NCBI GenBank assembly: GCA_000787465.1
Contig: JSYX01000068.1
Coordinates: forward strand, 1-64,000
Direction of reading: 5' to 3'
Length of the DNA: 64,000 nucleotides
Source of the DNA: Thermomucor indicae-seudaticae
Taxonomy: Eukaryota; Mucoromycota; Mucoromycetes; Mucorales; Lichtheimiaceae
Shown: positions 35,109 through 46,654 of the stretch, piece after piece
How the letters are laid out: each line of letters opens with the position of its first letter
How positions within the stretch are numbered: position 1 is the first letter of the stretch
Translations under genes and position numbers: made by a program
Notes under the pieces: model-generated
Database searches by the model: none
Told to the model about the DNA's origin: nothing
What the model saw: the letters and a program-made list of their open reading frames with translations, nothing else

Positions 35109-36418
35109 GGATATCTATTATCTGTAACAGTTTACCCCACTCTTTTCCCCAACGGATCTGCTGTTGATATACCGTATCTCAGCAACACCAAATAACATTG
35201 AATCTATTGTCATTTTACATCTTGCTACGAGTCGATGTAGTATGCTTCGTAGATATCTATATCATAACCTACTCGGATGGCCAGCATCACGGGGTCCTGT
35301 GAAAGTCAGGTTCTGCGTATAACGGGAAAAATGCCTCAAATGTGCTACAAATGGCGCCACCTTGTAACGAATCATATGCAAAGCTTATTGACAGGTTGCT
35401 GGCAACTCCGTCCTACGTTGATTCCTTTGGGACGTCCCAGCAGCATAATCAAAGATGTTTGTCCATGCAAAGAGGAGTCTAACCATGAGACGCCGTGTTT
35501 CATGATTGCTCCGAACCGTCTGGGAAGAAGAAGATAGATAAGCGGTTTGCAAAAAGGACTCGTGTTCAGATTACAATATCCTGTCTCAAAGCGTGGCTTA
35601 CTTTTACTAAAAGACCTTCGCTGTTGTTGTCTTCGTTCGTAAATTTAGCTGGTTCCGAGGAAAGGATTTGCCCTCATGCATAAGATGCTTGTTCGGACCG
35701 CTCCCAAGAAGAAATGCTGAGCAGCAACTCGTGGGACAAACCGGGAAAATCCACGCAACAAAAGAGAGGTTAGGAATGCATGTGTACAGTTCTTCTCTTT
35801 CTTCCTGTTCTCTCTTTTGTGACCGTAAGCTATTTCTATGGTGATTATTATAAACAATGTCAAATATGCGTGTGCGAGTAAGCCAGCTTAAAATCTGTAT
35901 TTACTATAATGTTACTCATTTGTGCTAAGCTTGTATCAAGGTAATCCCTGTGATTAAAACAAAGGATCCGTTCGGCCGTGGCTCAAAGACTTAGGGTCAT
36001 CGGTCATCCCACTGCAACCATACAGATCGGCCACTGATTGCAATTCGTCGAAAAGGCAGACCAATCAGCCAATGTGATCGCTGCAGAGAACAACGAATCA
36101 AATTCAGAATTCACCAGAAATGTCTCTGCAAGGCATCATTGCGCGAGACAGTCGCCTCTGGTAATTATCATATCACAGATAAGCTTGCTCCCTTCATGAT
36201 CTAATCGCATGTGAGGCATATAGAAAAGAAACCAGCAATGCTCACTGCACGGCAGAAAATGGCAATCCGGTCTTTATTAGCATAACGTTAATTGTGAGAA
36301 ATACCCCAGCAGAAAGAGAGACACTTTCGATAAATTTACGTCAATTCAGTCATGTAGCGATGAAAAATGAAGTAATTCTTTACGTACTTATGATAATCCA
36401 CACCCAATACTCTTTTCG
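35109..36418. other. Intergenic region with a possible gene relic at 35320-35690
   Basis: Plus-strand segments at 35340-35470 (including ESYAKLIDRLLATPSYVDSF) and 35495-35683 (including KKIDKRFAKRTRVQITISCL) look coding but lie in frames broken by stops. The rest is A+T-rich and featureless. Confidence 0.35.
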
Positions 36419-36427
36419 TATATAAAG
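36419..36427 (+). promoter_or_regulatory. TATA box of the small hydrophilic gene
   Basis: TATATAAAG lies 50-58 bp upstream of the ATG at 36477, and only about 25 bp before an in-frame ATG at 36450. That favours 36477 as the start. Confidence 0.55.
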
Positions 36428-36476
36428 GATATCCAGTCGTTTATCCAATATGACACATTCTTCTGGAATTATCATC

Positions 36477-37040
36477 ATGGATAACGAAGTAACTGACGAT
36501 CGCGGCTATCGTTACGACGACAAAGGTAATTGTAACGTATTACTGGGTTGGGCACTGTGCTGATAAGGAATCGTAATGCAGAGCAATCAGAATATCAGCC
36601 AGGTGAAGAAGGTAAGTCATGGATAGGAAAGAGTCTTTGTGCTACAGATAGATTAATCATGCATCTGCAGATCAACCTCGGTACCAAGGCTCTCCCGAGC
36701 AAAACCTGAGACAGTCAAGCACTCGCCAGCAGCAAGGCCTCTATGACGAAACCGGGGATGGCGATGTTGCTCCCGAGATCAACTACTCTCGTGGCACAGA
36801 GCGTACTGGTGACCTCGACCGACAAGTCACGGCCGAAGTGGCAGCCAGCCACCGCATGGAGCGTCCATATGAGTCTCGCAGAAAGGCAGCTGACAAGGCC
36901 AGCCGTATGTACGAGTCAGTGTCAGGCGCCCCTCTTGAAATCGATGAGGGTATGTGATGTGATCTCTTGTAAACGAACTCGACCGGGCTGATTGATTCCC
37001 AACATTTGCAGAGGGTCGCGTTGTAGAAGAAGAGCGCTGA
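36477..37040 (+). CDS. Small hydrophilic, probably disordered protein
   Basis: Four exons from 36477 to 37040: MDNEVTDDRGYRYDDK, then EQSEYQPGEE, a long exon from DQPRYQGSPEQNLRQS to ESVSGAPLEIDE, and a last exon ending GRVVEEER. The total is about 125 residues, almost entirely polar and rich in Glu, Asp, Arg and Gln. No hydrophobic core, membrane segment or cysteine motif is present. It resembles small stress-associated hydrophilic proteins only in composition. The strong TATA box suggests regulated expression. I recognise no family. Confidence 0.7.
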
Positions 37041-37460
37041 AGTTGTAAAAACCAGAACTAACGGTCCACTTTGCATTCTGCAAATAAAAAATGTTCGAAT
37101 CCTCTTGCAGTGAATACGATTCTGACAATTTATCATCTCGAGTTGTGAAACTCTTGGGTACGGCCGCCACGCGCTTGTATGATCCGGGTATCCCTTCTCC
37201 TTATTAGCTTTATCATATATACTCTCCAAACATGTCCTTGCCCCTCAATTTTGCACCTTAAATCCAAACCCGTGTGCAATGAGTATCTGATAGCAAGTCC
37301 TGTCCATGAATCTGCATCCCGTCCGTATAAATCTGCCCTGATTTCACAGTACGCGATCTGCTGCATGTCAATAGAGACACATTCTCCGTCTACTGCTTAC
37401 CATAAACTCATCGAGGGTTCCGGCTCATAATGACCGATCTGAAGGAAAACGCCTTCGACC
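37041..37460. other. Intergenic region
   Basis: The 3' region of the small hydrophilic gene, with a short A-rich tract at about 37084. No supported gene. Confidence 0.45.
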
Positions 37461-37562
37461 AATTCCCAAAGCATCGTATTCTCCATCGAGTCTGCGTGGC
37501 AATCAATCTCCAATTCCCAAAGCATCGTATTCTCCATCGAGTCTGCGTGGCAATCAATCTCC
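37461..37562. repeat. Perfect 51-bp tandem duplication
   Basis: A 51-bp unit beginning AATTCCCAAAGCATCGTATT occurs at 37461-37511 and again at 37512-37562 with no differences seen. The unit is a multiple of three and keeps frames open on both strands. Identity suggests a recent event. No supported gene contains it. Confidence 0.85.
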
Positions 37563-39060
37563 AAAGTCGCAATGTCAAAAAGGAAAAGCGGTCTCTCTGT
37601 CTTCATTTTCTCTTTGCGGAGTTCCGTTTCTGCTTTGTTGGGTCGTTTCGACGTTGGCCATGGTACATCCTCTTCTCTTTTCTTCTCCTCTTTTTCTTAC
37701 TTTTTCGTGTTTCGTCGTGCCATGCCTTTTTTATCCGCTTTGGCGTTTTACTATCCTGCCTACTTGGCATATCAGCGCGTGTTCCGAAGCATGTATCGAT
37801 GGTTGGTCTGACTGGACCTGCACATCCCGTTCCGTCCGTCGCATAATATGCTGCTGCTGCTGGCCGCCCCCAGATGCGTTCTGGGTCTCCCAGGTAACGG
37901 GGAAACACACAACTCCGCCATGCAAAAAAGTATATAAACCGTTGATATCCATGGGACAGGTTAAAAGGGTGCCGGAGAGGGGAGGCCCCTTTTGGTAACG
38001 ACGTCATTGTAGCCGACGACGGCAGCACCAGCAGATCGTCCCCGGGGCTGGTCGTGGCAAGGCCTGCAAGAAGGAAGAACAAATCCATCACGTCGTAATA
38101 TGGTCGTCGATGTCTCGCGTAACAGAAAGCGGCGGGGCGGCTCCTCCTCCACTTCCAAAAGTCGACTCTATCAATGCGGTGGTAGGTAAGTAAATAAGTG
38201 GTGGAGGCTTAAAAAATTTTCTTTCTTACCTGTTCGTTTGGTTCATAGCGAGTTACCTGCCATCCTCGTCCTCTCCCCCTCTCCTCTCTGGCCCCCCGGT
38301 CTATATATATAAAATATGCTGTATGCTGCTGTCGACTCTCCTGCCTCCTCCTCCTTTTCCCCGTTTACGTAAACAATAAAAACTTCTTTTTGCACAAAAT
38401 TACCTTGTCTTCCTTTCTCCGTAACACAGACCTTGTTGTTGCACACTTGTCGTCGCTGAGTGAACTGAAGTGTAAGAGCGAGTTGGCGGAAAACAAAAGC
38501 AGCGGATTTTGACATGCTTGGGTTGAGTCTGGCCGGATGGTTCCTTTATTTTTCGTGCTGAAAGATGGTTTCTGTAAAGCAAACAAACAAACCCAAGGGC
38601 CTCGCACAGACGTAGATTAAGTGAGTCGCGTTTGCATGATTTTTTTGAGTTTTACTCTTCTCCCTTTCCAAGACTGCAGCACTGTCCGTGAACCGGCTAC
38701 TATCGATTGTGTCACCTTGGCTAAGCTCGTAGCTTGTTTACTATAACGTAAAGAAACAAGAAGAAAAAAGGGAAAAGAAAGCTCACAGTACCTCTTACGA
38801 TGCTCAAGTAGGGAGGGAAAAAGGAAACTGGGCTGGGGAAGGCAGCCTTTTATACCCTTCGTTCGCTATGGATCGCGATACTGAAAATTTTCTATACACC
38901 GCGAAACATATCCAATGACGGCCTTTCGTAAGACGCGTGTACAGTTTTTTTTTCCGCACTACGATAAAATTTCTTTGCGCTGTGGCCGGCTTGACTTCTG
39001 CGCGTCAGCATATGGACAATCTAGAGCTTCAGGAGCGCCATAACGAAAGGAAATAACTAT
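37563..39060. other. Pyrimidine-rich, gene-poor region
   Basis: About 1.5 kb with many CT tracts. A TATA-like run (TATATATATAAAATATG) lies at about 38302-38318. An exon-like stretch at 38110 (MSRVTESGGAAPPPLPKVDS) ends at a GTAAGT donor near 38186, but no downstream exon can be joined. I do not call a gene. It may be a long promoter or a non-coding transcript. Confidence 0.35.
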
Positions 39061-40250
39061 TTTATTGCTTTATTGTTATTATCATTGCAACTTTTGCAAT
39101 GAACAGCCATCGCACGTGTGGACAATGTTGGGAGATATTTGAGTCCTGATGCACTATCCTCTAAATGGGACTTATTCCTCTTGGCCGTCAACACAGCTGA
39201 TGAGCGCGCAGGCTTCGATCGACGGGCGGTCAGTCAGCATGTACGGCTTAAGGTTGACCACTGTCCACTTGACGATTTCGTCTTAAAGCGATCGATGGAT
39301 TACTGTGGATAAACTGTGAGTCAATATTTCGCTTGAGCAGTCTTACACTGTATCGAATAAATAGCGAGACACGTTTTTCTATCGTCTTCTTTACTCTCTA
39401 AAATGGACTTGCCATATTCCATACAATCTTTGACGTCGAGATTTTCCATGTGGTCATTGGAGGACTATACGACCAGAGCCTATGTCCTGAGAAAGAAATA
39501 GGAGAAGAGTAGGTCTTGCAGGCGAAAAAAAACTCCAAGAAAGTAAGCTTAGAAACCATTATAACAGAATCGTCAACTGATATTTCGAACCTCAGGTCGT
39601 CAGTTGGTTTGCGGCTCTTGTAGTGGTCGCGGCCATCGAGATCGCAGGTCAAACTACTGTCCATTCAAGGCTGTCAAAGGTTGGTGAATGATTGGTTGGC
39701 CAGTAGCAGTTGAATGCTAAGCCAGTGCAAACAGTTGGTTCAAATAACCACCAAAGCCAAGGAGAAGAGGACGGATAGCAAAGACTGCCGCAACCGTGAA
39801 CGGACCTTGTCCTCACTGTCAATCCGTCACACACCGCAGCTCTAGATCCAAAGATTGCCCCTCACATACCAAGTCTACAAAAGAACTTGTGAAAGAAAAC
39901 CTTGGTGAAGGTTTTGAGACATTTGGTCGGAAGTGCACTTTCGACCGTGCCGTCAAGGACACTTACCGACCCGACCCTAATACCGACATCTCTACCGACT
40001 TCATGTCAGTATAACATTTCATACCGACCCGCTTTTGTACCGACACGTTCCGAAGCCAGTAACACTGGAGGCCTTGTCTGCATCGCCCGGGTCTTATATT
40101 CCGGCCTTAAAGTACATTCTAAAACAGTATGAAGAAGAGCACGAAGCGGTTGCTGCCATCAAGCTAGCGTACACGATACCGAAACTATTTTCCATGTCCC
40201 CAAAACCATGCATGCACTGACAAATCGCCACTGCGAATGTGGTTTCCTCA
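39061..40250 (+). pseudogene. Probable transposon or gene remnants
   Basis: Several plus-strand coding-like fragments are separated by stops. One reads NVGRYLSPDALSSKWDLFLL and ends DFVLKRSMDYCG at 39312. Another, at 39796-40014, carries a zinc-knuckle-like CPHCQSVTHRSSRSKDC and a basic/acidic tail. A third, at 40035-40220, is helical (SYIPALKYILKQYEEEHEAV). Zinc knuckles followed by charged linkers occur in mobile-element proteins of many eukaryotes, so a decayed element is the likely source. No inverted repeats were seen. Confidence 0.35.
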
Positions 40251-40487
40251 TGCAGTGAGGATTTAGGTGTTTACCTTATGGTAGCAAACGCCTTGTAAAG
40301 AAAGATAATCCCAGACATTTCGATGGTACACTTTATGCGTTCTTCATCATATTGGCAAAAATCCGACCATTGTTCATATTTGCTGCGACCAGGAAGTCAT
40401 ATGGGAAATGGATTCAGTGCATAAGCGCAAATCATACAGTATTGACAATAAAAGATATTAAATACAAAGGCTTTTTACATGTGTCTA

Positions 40488-41977
40488 CTATGACTTGGTA
40501 AAGAACGATGAGGATGTACGCTCTTGCTTCTTAGTTCGTGCATCTTGGGGAGATACGTCTGACTGTACTTTTCTGTAAACATTGCCGATAATTTTAAGAC
40601 CTTCTGCACGTGCTTTCCGAACTTCTTTCGACACTGTAGGGTCGCTCAGCACTTTATCACAAACGTCTCGCAGAACACTCTCCACTTCCAGTTTTGATCC
40701 TCTCCAGATGGCTTCCAAACCCTACGTACCACGTGAGTCTCCTGCGAGTCCGTTTTGACGCAGCAAAATAAAAGTACCTTTTGAGCAGCTTCTTCCTCAA
40801 GTTTACTTCGTTCCTCTTCAGTCAAGCCCTTCTCCTCTGCCTTTTGTAGCTCGCTAAAACTGGACTGCAAGTCGAAAGCAGTCCGTAACGTTCCGACCGT
40901 TTCGCTAAAGATGTAACTCTTTTCACGAACGCTGTGGAACATGCCGCCCAAGCCAAACGCGACGTTCTTTGCCAGGTATTGGTTTGCTTTCATGGTATAT
41001 GTGCCTCCGATAGCGTGCAACAGTTCTACGCCATAATTTTCATGCTTCAGATCTTCAGCTTCTAGTTGGATGATATTGGTGAAAGCAGCGACTGATTCTG
41101 GATTGGTGTCTGGTAATTCAGTATACAGACTAAGCTTGTTGATCAGCTTTGCTGCCAGGGTATCTACTCGTTTGGCTCTCGTCTCTGCGCGCTCCTGCTC
41201 TGCCTTTTCCTTTTGCGCCTCTCGTTCTGCCTTTTGCTCAGGTGTCAAGGTAGCCTCGTTTTCCTCGCTTTCAGCTTCAGCCGTCTCAAGAGCCTCCCGC
41301 ATGTCTCGACCGATCGATATCTCACCAATGATATCCACAAATCGCTCGCCACCAAACGATTGTCTGAAGAACTCTTCCGGGTCGACGAATCCTCCGTCTG
41401 GCTTGACACCATTCTCTTCGCCATATTCATTGTACCGTTTCCGCAGCTTGGGATCTGAAAGTACTTGGTAGGCTTCCGAGATCTTCTTGAACTGAGAGGG
41501 ATAATGTCAGCTCTCTCGTCTCTCATTCTCCCGATGATTGCTCACCTTATCTTCTGCGGTAGGATCATGGCGATTTTTATCAGGGTGGTATTTAATGGCC
41601 ATCTTTCGGTATGCTTTCTTGATCTCGTCCTGAGTCGCTGTTGGCGCCACATCCAAAAGATCATAGTACTCGGTCGATACGGGGTTATCGTCTATAGGAA
41701 CCCCTCTTAGCGTTAGCTCTACTGTCTGGTTTTCTCTTTCCCTCTCATACTCACCCGTTCCCTTCTTCCAAGTCCTTGATCTGCTTGTACTCTGATTCCT
41801 GACGTGGGTGCCGGAAGCGTCGATTTCGTACGTAACCACCTTTTCGCACGCCCAGCATTTCACTTGCACTTTTTGGTTCTTTGCATCAGACTCGGGTAAG
41901 AACTCGATGGACTCTTTGCATTCCTTGCATGTCGTCTTTATGTAGGGTTCGGGTTTGCGAGAATTGTACAGCTTCAT
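40488..41977 (-). CDS. DnaJ-X family J-protein co-chaperone (Caj1/Djp1-like)
   Basis: ATG at 41977 starts [15 protein letters not shown] zinc-ribbon-like motif ([11 protein letters not shown] ... [10 protein letters not shown]) precedes the J-domain, which reads [20 protein letters not shown] and contains the HPD tripeptide in [10 protein letters not shown]. An intron near 41547 is followed by [20 protein letters not shown] and [15 protein letters not shown]. The C-terminal DnaJ-X domain covers [12 protein letters not shown] to [13 protein letters not shown] and beyond. A second intron (about 40778-40723) joins AAQK to [14 protein letters not shown]. It should stimulate Hsp70 ATPase; Djp1 acts in peroxisomal import, and Caj1 is related. 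The extra CxxC pairs at the N-terminus are unusual for Caj1. Confidence 0.92.
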
Positions 41978-43595
41978 TTTGTGAACTCTGTTTCAAGTGT
42001 TTCCTCGGAATCGGATTTTGGTTCGACAGAGCGCAAGTTCGATTCCCGCCTCGACTGGGACATCGGGCCTTGTTCCAATGCTTAAGAATTATCTCTTAAT
42101 CATGGTCATTCGGGGTAAAAGTCATGATCTTGCTGCATTTTCTTTGGTCGACGGTTTACGCAATTTCTGATAGACCTCTCTGACTGCGATAATAATGCAG
42201 TTCAAGTAACCATCGATGTGCAGTCAAGTGACGTATCACACTCGTCATCGGCCCACAGAAAGATGACATTCATTAAGCTCAGGTCTTGTCAAGTAGAGTA
42301 GAGTCTAAAAAGCATCTTGAGACAGGGATTTCAAAAGGTCGTTGCAAAGGATAGGCACAAATGTTCCACTGCCTCACAAGCGCCAGAAAACAACTCACTA
42401 AGAGGAGGCTATATCGAAAACAGGCAAAGATCTTCAAAGGTGTGTGATACCACTATTACGCCGTTTACTGACACGGAAGTCGCTGCTTCTACTTAGTCAA
42501 TAAATCAGTAGAGAACTATCTGGTCGACAGCTTAGTCGTGTTCTCCTTTTATCCATTCTAGAAGAAAGGTCTACAGATTGCGAGCGGGGGTTATTTCGAC
42601 AGCAAAACCAAGATCGTTATTTGACCAAACCCAGTCGTCTTGTAATACGTGACTCCTCCTCTTGTTCAAGTCAGCGAACTTGTGGCTCCCCAACCGAGAA
42701 GCCAGCTAGAACGGTTTAATATGATCACTAGACCACTTTGTAGACAGCGCGTGTTGCAGAAATAAGTAATAAGAGTATTAATAGCAGCTCATAATCCGAA
42801 AACTCGGTGGGAAATGAACGGTTTGGGGGGGAGGCGGGAACGCATGTTGCACACATGCAACCCCAATCTGTTGTACTCCGCATGAATGATTTTCTTCTCC
42901 CTTTCTTGACAATCGTTCCACGTTGTTTTCTGCTGGCCCGCGTGTGTGTGATTCATGCAACTTACTGCGACTACAACTTTCGACAGTTTAGAAAGAAAAA
43001 TAGTAGCGTCCATCTGATTCCATCGCACTGTCAAGAATGACGACTTGTTTCCATGAAGCAAATCCCCACTCACTGACCGCGCATCATCTAAATTGCCAAT
43101 GCCACGAGACCTGTTTTTCCCGTTCAAATTCCGGGCTGGAACTTGGTCAAAAAAAGGTCCAAGAGAATAACTCTTAGCTATCTATCATCCGTGTTATATT
43201 CAGATAGAAAAGCTGAAGTTTAAGTTATAGAATGCAAGGATGATGAGGAGCGGAGAGAGGACAATCATTCTTCTTTCGATGCTGTTGCACACGGCCTTTT
43301 TAATCATAATGATATGTCAAACGGGGAAAAAAAATAACAGCGCTTGTGGCTCTGGGTTGGGTTATTCCTTCTTTCTCCTCTCTCTTCTTCCTTTCTTTAA
43401 CCTTCTCTTTGCTGTGTGCGAAACTTCCCTCTCACTCCAGTTTTCCGTTAGCCAATCTTATGGTATGCAATTCGTCATTGCCCTTCTTTATGAGAACGAG
43501 ACGGGCGGTGTTTACTTTGATTCCACTGAAATTTACGACCCCTCCTTCTGACTTATTATTATTTCTTCTTTCTTAATAGCCAACACCTTAAAACT
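41978..43595. other. Intergenic region between DnaJ and G-alpha genes
   Basis: No supported gene over about 1.6 kb. A GTTCGATTCCC sequence at about 42036 resembles a tRNA B box, but its stem does not pair. CT-rich sequence at 43370-43400 and 43560-43580 probably belongs to the G-alpha promoter and leader. Confidence 0.5.
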
Positions 43596-45134
43596 ATGGG
43601 TAATAGCCAGAGCAGTGCCAGTCGAAGCAAGGCCATCGACAAACAAATTAAACACGACCAGAAACGACTGAATCGAGAAGTAAAGATATTACTGCTAGGT
43701 ATATGCATACATATGTGTGTGTATACATACATCTCTTTTATTCAACGCAACTTGCGTCTTTATATATACAGGTGCCGGTGACTCGGGCAAGTCAACGGTT
43801 CTAAAGCAGATGCGGTTGATTCATGCTTCCGGGTTCTCTGCGGCAGAACGCGAAGCCTTTCGACTCGTTATTTTCGGCAACATCCTTTCAGCCATGCAGT
43901 CTTTATTGGAATCTATGCACGACTTGAATTTAACGTTAGAAAATCAGGCCAATTGGGTAAAGACGATGCTATTGTCCCCCCCTCCTTCGCTCCCTGAATG
44001 AACCCTAAATCATGAAGATAGGCCTTTCTATCCCTATTTGAAAATCCGCCTATGATTAGCCAAGGCATGCCTTATCCCATTGAATATCTCGAACCTCTCA
44101 AAGCATTATGGGCGGACAAGGGTATCCAAGACACGTACAGCAGAGGCCATACTTTTGCCCTGAACGATAATGTCCAATAGTAAGCTTTCAGGGAGCAGGG
44201 GAAAAGGGCGACTCATCGATGGACTGACTTTTATAAACACAGCTTTTACAAAGAACTGGATCGAGTCTTTCAACCTGACTATGTTCCGACAGACCAAGAC
44301 ATTATTCAATGTCGGATAAAGACGACTGGTAACAATAATAGGGCGGTGTATAAGCGTGAGCTGCTGTGTTAACCAGCGTCTCTGTTTTAGGTATCGTCGA
44401 AACCACGTTTCGTAATGGTCCGATCGTTTATCGGATGTGCGATGTCGGCGGACAGCGAAGCGAACGAAAAAAATGGTAATCAATAATTCCCGCTAACAAA
44501 GACCCAAAGATATGGTTGACTCATTCTTCTTCTTGGCAGGATACATTGCTTTGAAAATGTTGCGTCGGTTCTATTCGTCGTCGCTATCAGTGGCTACGAT
44601 TGCTGCCTCGTGGAAGACCGTGACTCGGTAAGTGGTAACGTGTCTCTTATATTGGACTTGCACATGCTCACTGCTTTAATAGAATCAGGTACGACCAATT
44701 TCGGGTTTGTATGCTCACGCGTCGGGCTGACTCTTTCTTTTGTAGATGTACGAGGCCCTCATGTTATTCGATTCCATATGCAACTCGCAATGGTTCACAA
44801 ATACTTCCATGATTCTGTTTTTAAACAAAATGGACATTTTCAGGCGCAAAATACGCTATTCGCCAGTTAGCGCCTATTTCCCAGATTACACAGGTAAGAC
44901 TCATGTCTTTGAAATCGCTTCTGATGTGTGTCTAATGTATAAGAAGGCCCAGCGAAGGACAGCGACAGCGCAGCTGATTATTTCAGAAGGCGCTTTGAGA
45001 AGTTAAACAGGAGCGCCAAAAAGCAAATCTACGTCCATTACACTGTCGCGACCGATACCCGACTTTTAGGTCACGTTATGAATTCGGTTTCTGATAGCAT
45101 CCTCCACGAAAACGTGCAGACCTTATTACTGTGA
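43596..45134 (+). CDS. Heterotrimeric G-protein alpha subunit
   Basis: ATG at 43596 gives [16 protein letters not shown], an N-myristoylation signal (Gly2, Ser6). Cys3, the usual palmitoylation site, is Asn. The P-loop reads GAGDSGKST, with Asp in place of the usual Glu. Switch I is RIKTTGIVETTF, switch [18 protein letters not shown]. The NKxD motif is FLNKMD. The base-binding TCAT motif is TVAT here (VHYTVATDT). The C-terminus is ENVQTLLL and lacks the Cys or Gly pattern of Gi-type tails. About 355 residues and at least eight introns. Splicing after RDS adds a 6-nt exon (AATCAG, 44683-44688) before [14 protein letters not shown]. It couples receptors to effectors at the membrane. Overall a bona fide but divergent G-alpha. 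Confidence 0.95.
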
Positions 45135-45348
45135 CAACAACTGACTACGTTCCCTTTGCGTTTGCCCTTTGGCGGGTCCAATCATCATACCCTCTTCCGT
45201 TTTGGTTTTAAGCTGTTTGCAAACAATCACTCCACGTTTATGCAAGTTCCCGCATTTTTTGTATATCTACGACTGTATAATCACAACCTTTTTTTTACAT
45301 AAAAGAACACGAAGAGCTAATAATAATATGCATCCAAGGCGATTATGA

Positions 45349-46361
45349 TTAAAACGGCTTGAAGCGTCTGTTTTCCCTCTGTTTTGCAATCCTGGCCTTG
45401 TCCTCTTCGAACCGTCTCCGTAATTCCGCAAGTTCTAGTCCCATCCAGCGTCAATAAAAGGCAGATGCAGAGAGATGAATGCTGCTTACCGTTCTTCTTT
45501 CGTTCACGCATCTGGAAGCGGTAAAAGTCAACCAGTTCTTTCTTCTTGAGCTTAGTGGGATCAATGGCATTGGAAGCCACAGACACTGCAATGGTACCGT
45601 CCGTCGCACGTCCTTTCTTATGCCGTGTGACAACCACAAAACCATCTTCGTCCATTTTACTCAATCGCTCCAATTTCTCCCGCTCCTTTTCATATTCACT
45701 CGTCTTGAACTTGAGCATGAACTCGTCTACTTCACTCTGTAACCGTGCAGGATCGGGTCTTGATATCTGGTATCGTAGCATATATCCTACCGTATACACT
45801 TAATATACATCATCACACGCCCCTCCGTTTTGCACTGCTCTTACGTTGTAATCCCAACGGCTGCAACTCTTTGCCCGTGTCCCATTTCCGCTCCTGCTGT
45901 GTCATTTCCAATACCCGTGTCAGGTCTTGAGGTGTAACAAAGACAACGTGTGCTGCTGCACCGCTGCAAAGTAATCGACGCAATTGGGGCACATTGGCCA
46001 CTTCCTCCTTCTTTTGGTCTTTCCTCTTTTTCTTTTTCTTGCCAGGTGCCTCTGTTGTTGTGGGTTCATCGACATTGACGGATGTTGGTGAATCATGGTA
46101 AAAAATGCTTTTAACGCGTCCATATTTATGAAACAGGTGCTGTAAGTGATCATCGGTGGTATCTACTGGAAGATTGAGAAGGAACAGTGTACAGTCGGGA
46201 AGCAACACAGTGGACGGTGTCCGGGTTTCGTGCTTTTTCATGTAAATGTAATGTCGGCAATCACCGTCCATCGTAATGGGCAGGACTTTGAAGCCTTGAA
46301 ATTCCTGGAGTGGAAGACCATCGGTTATGGACACTTTGGATCGCTTCTTCGTCTTTGGCAT
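45349..46361 (-). CDS. RRP7: Ribosomal RNA-processing protein 7 (RRP7)
   Basis: Start ATG at 46361 (MPKTKKRSKVSITDG), with 46424 as an alternative. The first exon has an RRM-like fold: TLFLLNLPVDTTDDHLQHLF, then a Lys-rich insert and AAHVVFVTPQDLTRVLEM. An intron at about 45833-45785 joins LGLQ to RYMLRYQISRPDPARLQ, and another near 45490-45435 brings in the final exon. The end is the RRP7 signature: LAELRRRFEEDKARIAKQRE, then RRFKPF and a stop at 45349. Rrp7 is a nucleolar factor of the UTP-C complex needed for 18S rRNA maturation. A MITE lies immediately upstream. Confidence 0.93.
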
Positions 46362-46437
46362 TTTTTTGATCGATCGTCGAAATGAGGGCGAGTTTTTGGG
46401 AGGAGCAAAAATCTCAAAAGCCACCGAAAGTCAGTTA

Positions 46438-46622
46438 CAGTAGAACTTGTCTAATTTTAATACTGCCTATACTAATTTATTAATAACCTGTCTAAAGTGA
46501 TAAAAATGGCCAGTCCCCAAGCTAGATTTTACCTACCATATACGACCTCTATAAATTAGTAACCTCTCTAAATTAATGATTGGCCTTGGTCCCAAGGGTA
46601 TCAATTTAGACAGGTTCTACTG
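46438..46622. mobile_element. pogo/Tigger-like MITE with TA target-site duplication
   Basis: The element begins CAGTAGAACTTGTCTAATTT and ends with the inverse (AATTTAGACAGGTTCTACTG), flanked by TA on each side (46436-46437 and 46623-46624). It is 185 bp long, A+T-rich and has no coding capacity. CAGT termini with a TA duplication are typical of pogo-type Tc1/mariner elements. It sits 14 bp from the first possible RRP7 ATG (46424) and 77 bp from the preferred one. Confidence 0.85.
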
Positions 46623-46654
46623 TAATTCACGTGCTTGCGAGGCGGTATCTCAAG

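Noticed and set aside
37603..38091. 162-codon minus-strand frame
   Set aside because: Low-complexity Lys/Arg content arises from the CT-rich plus strand, and no domain is seen.
42000..42065. Possible tRNA gene (GTTCGATTCCC at about 42036)
   Set aside because: The T-stem does not pair (GCAAG against CCCGC) and no matching acceptor or anticodon arm was found.
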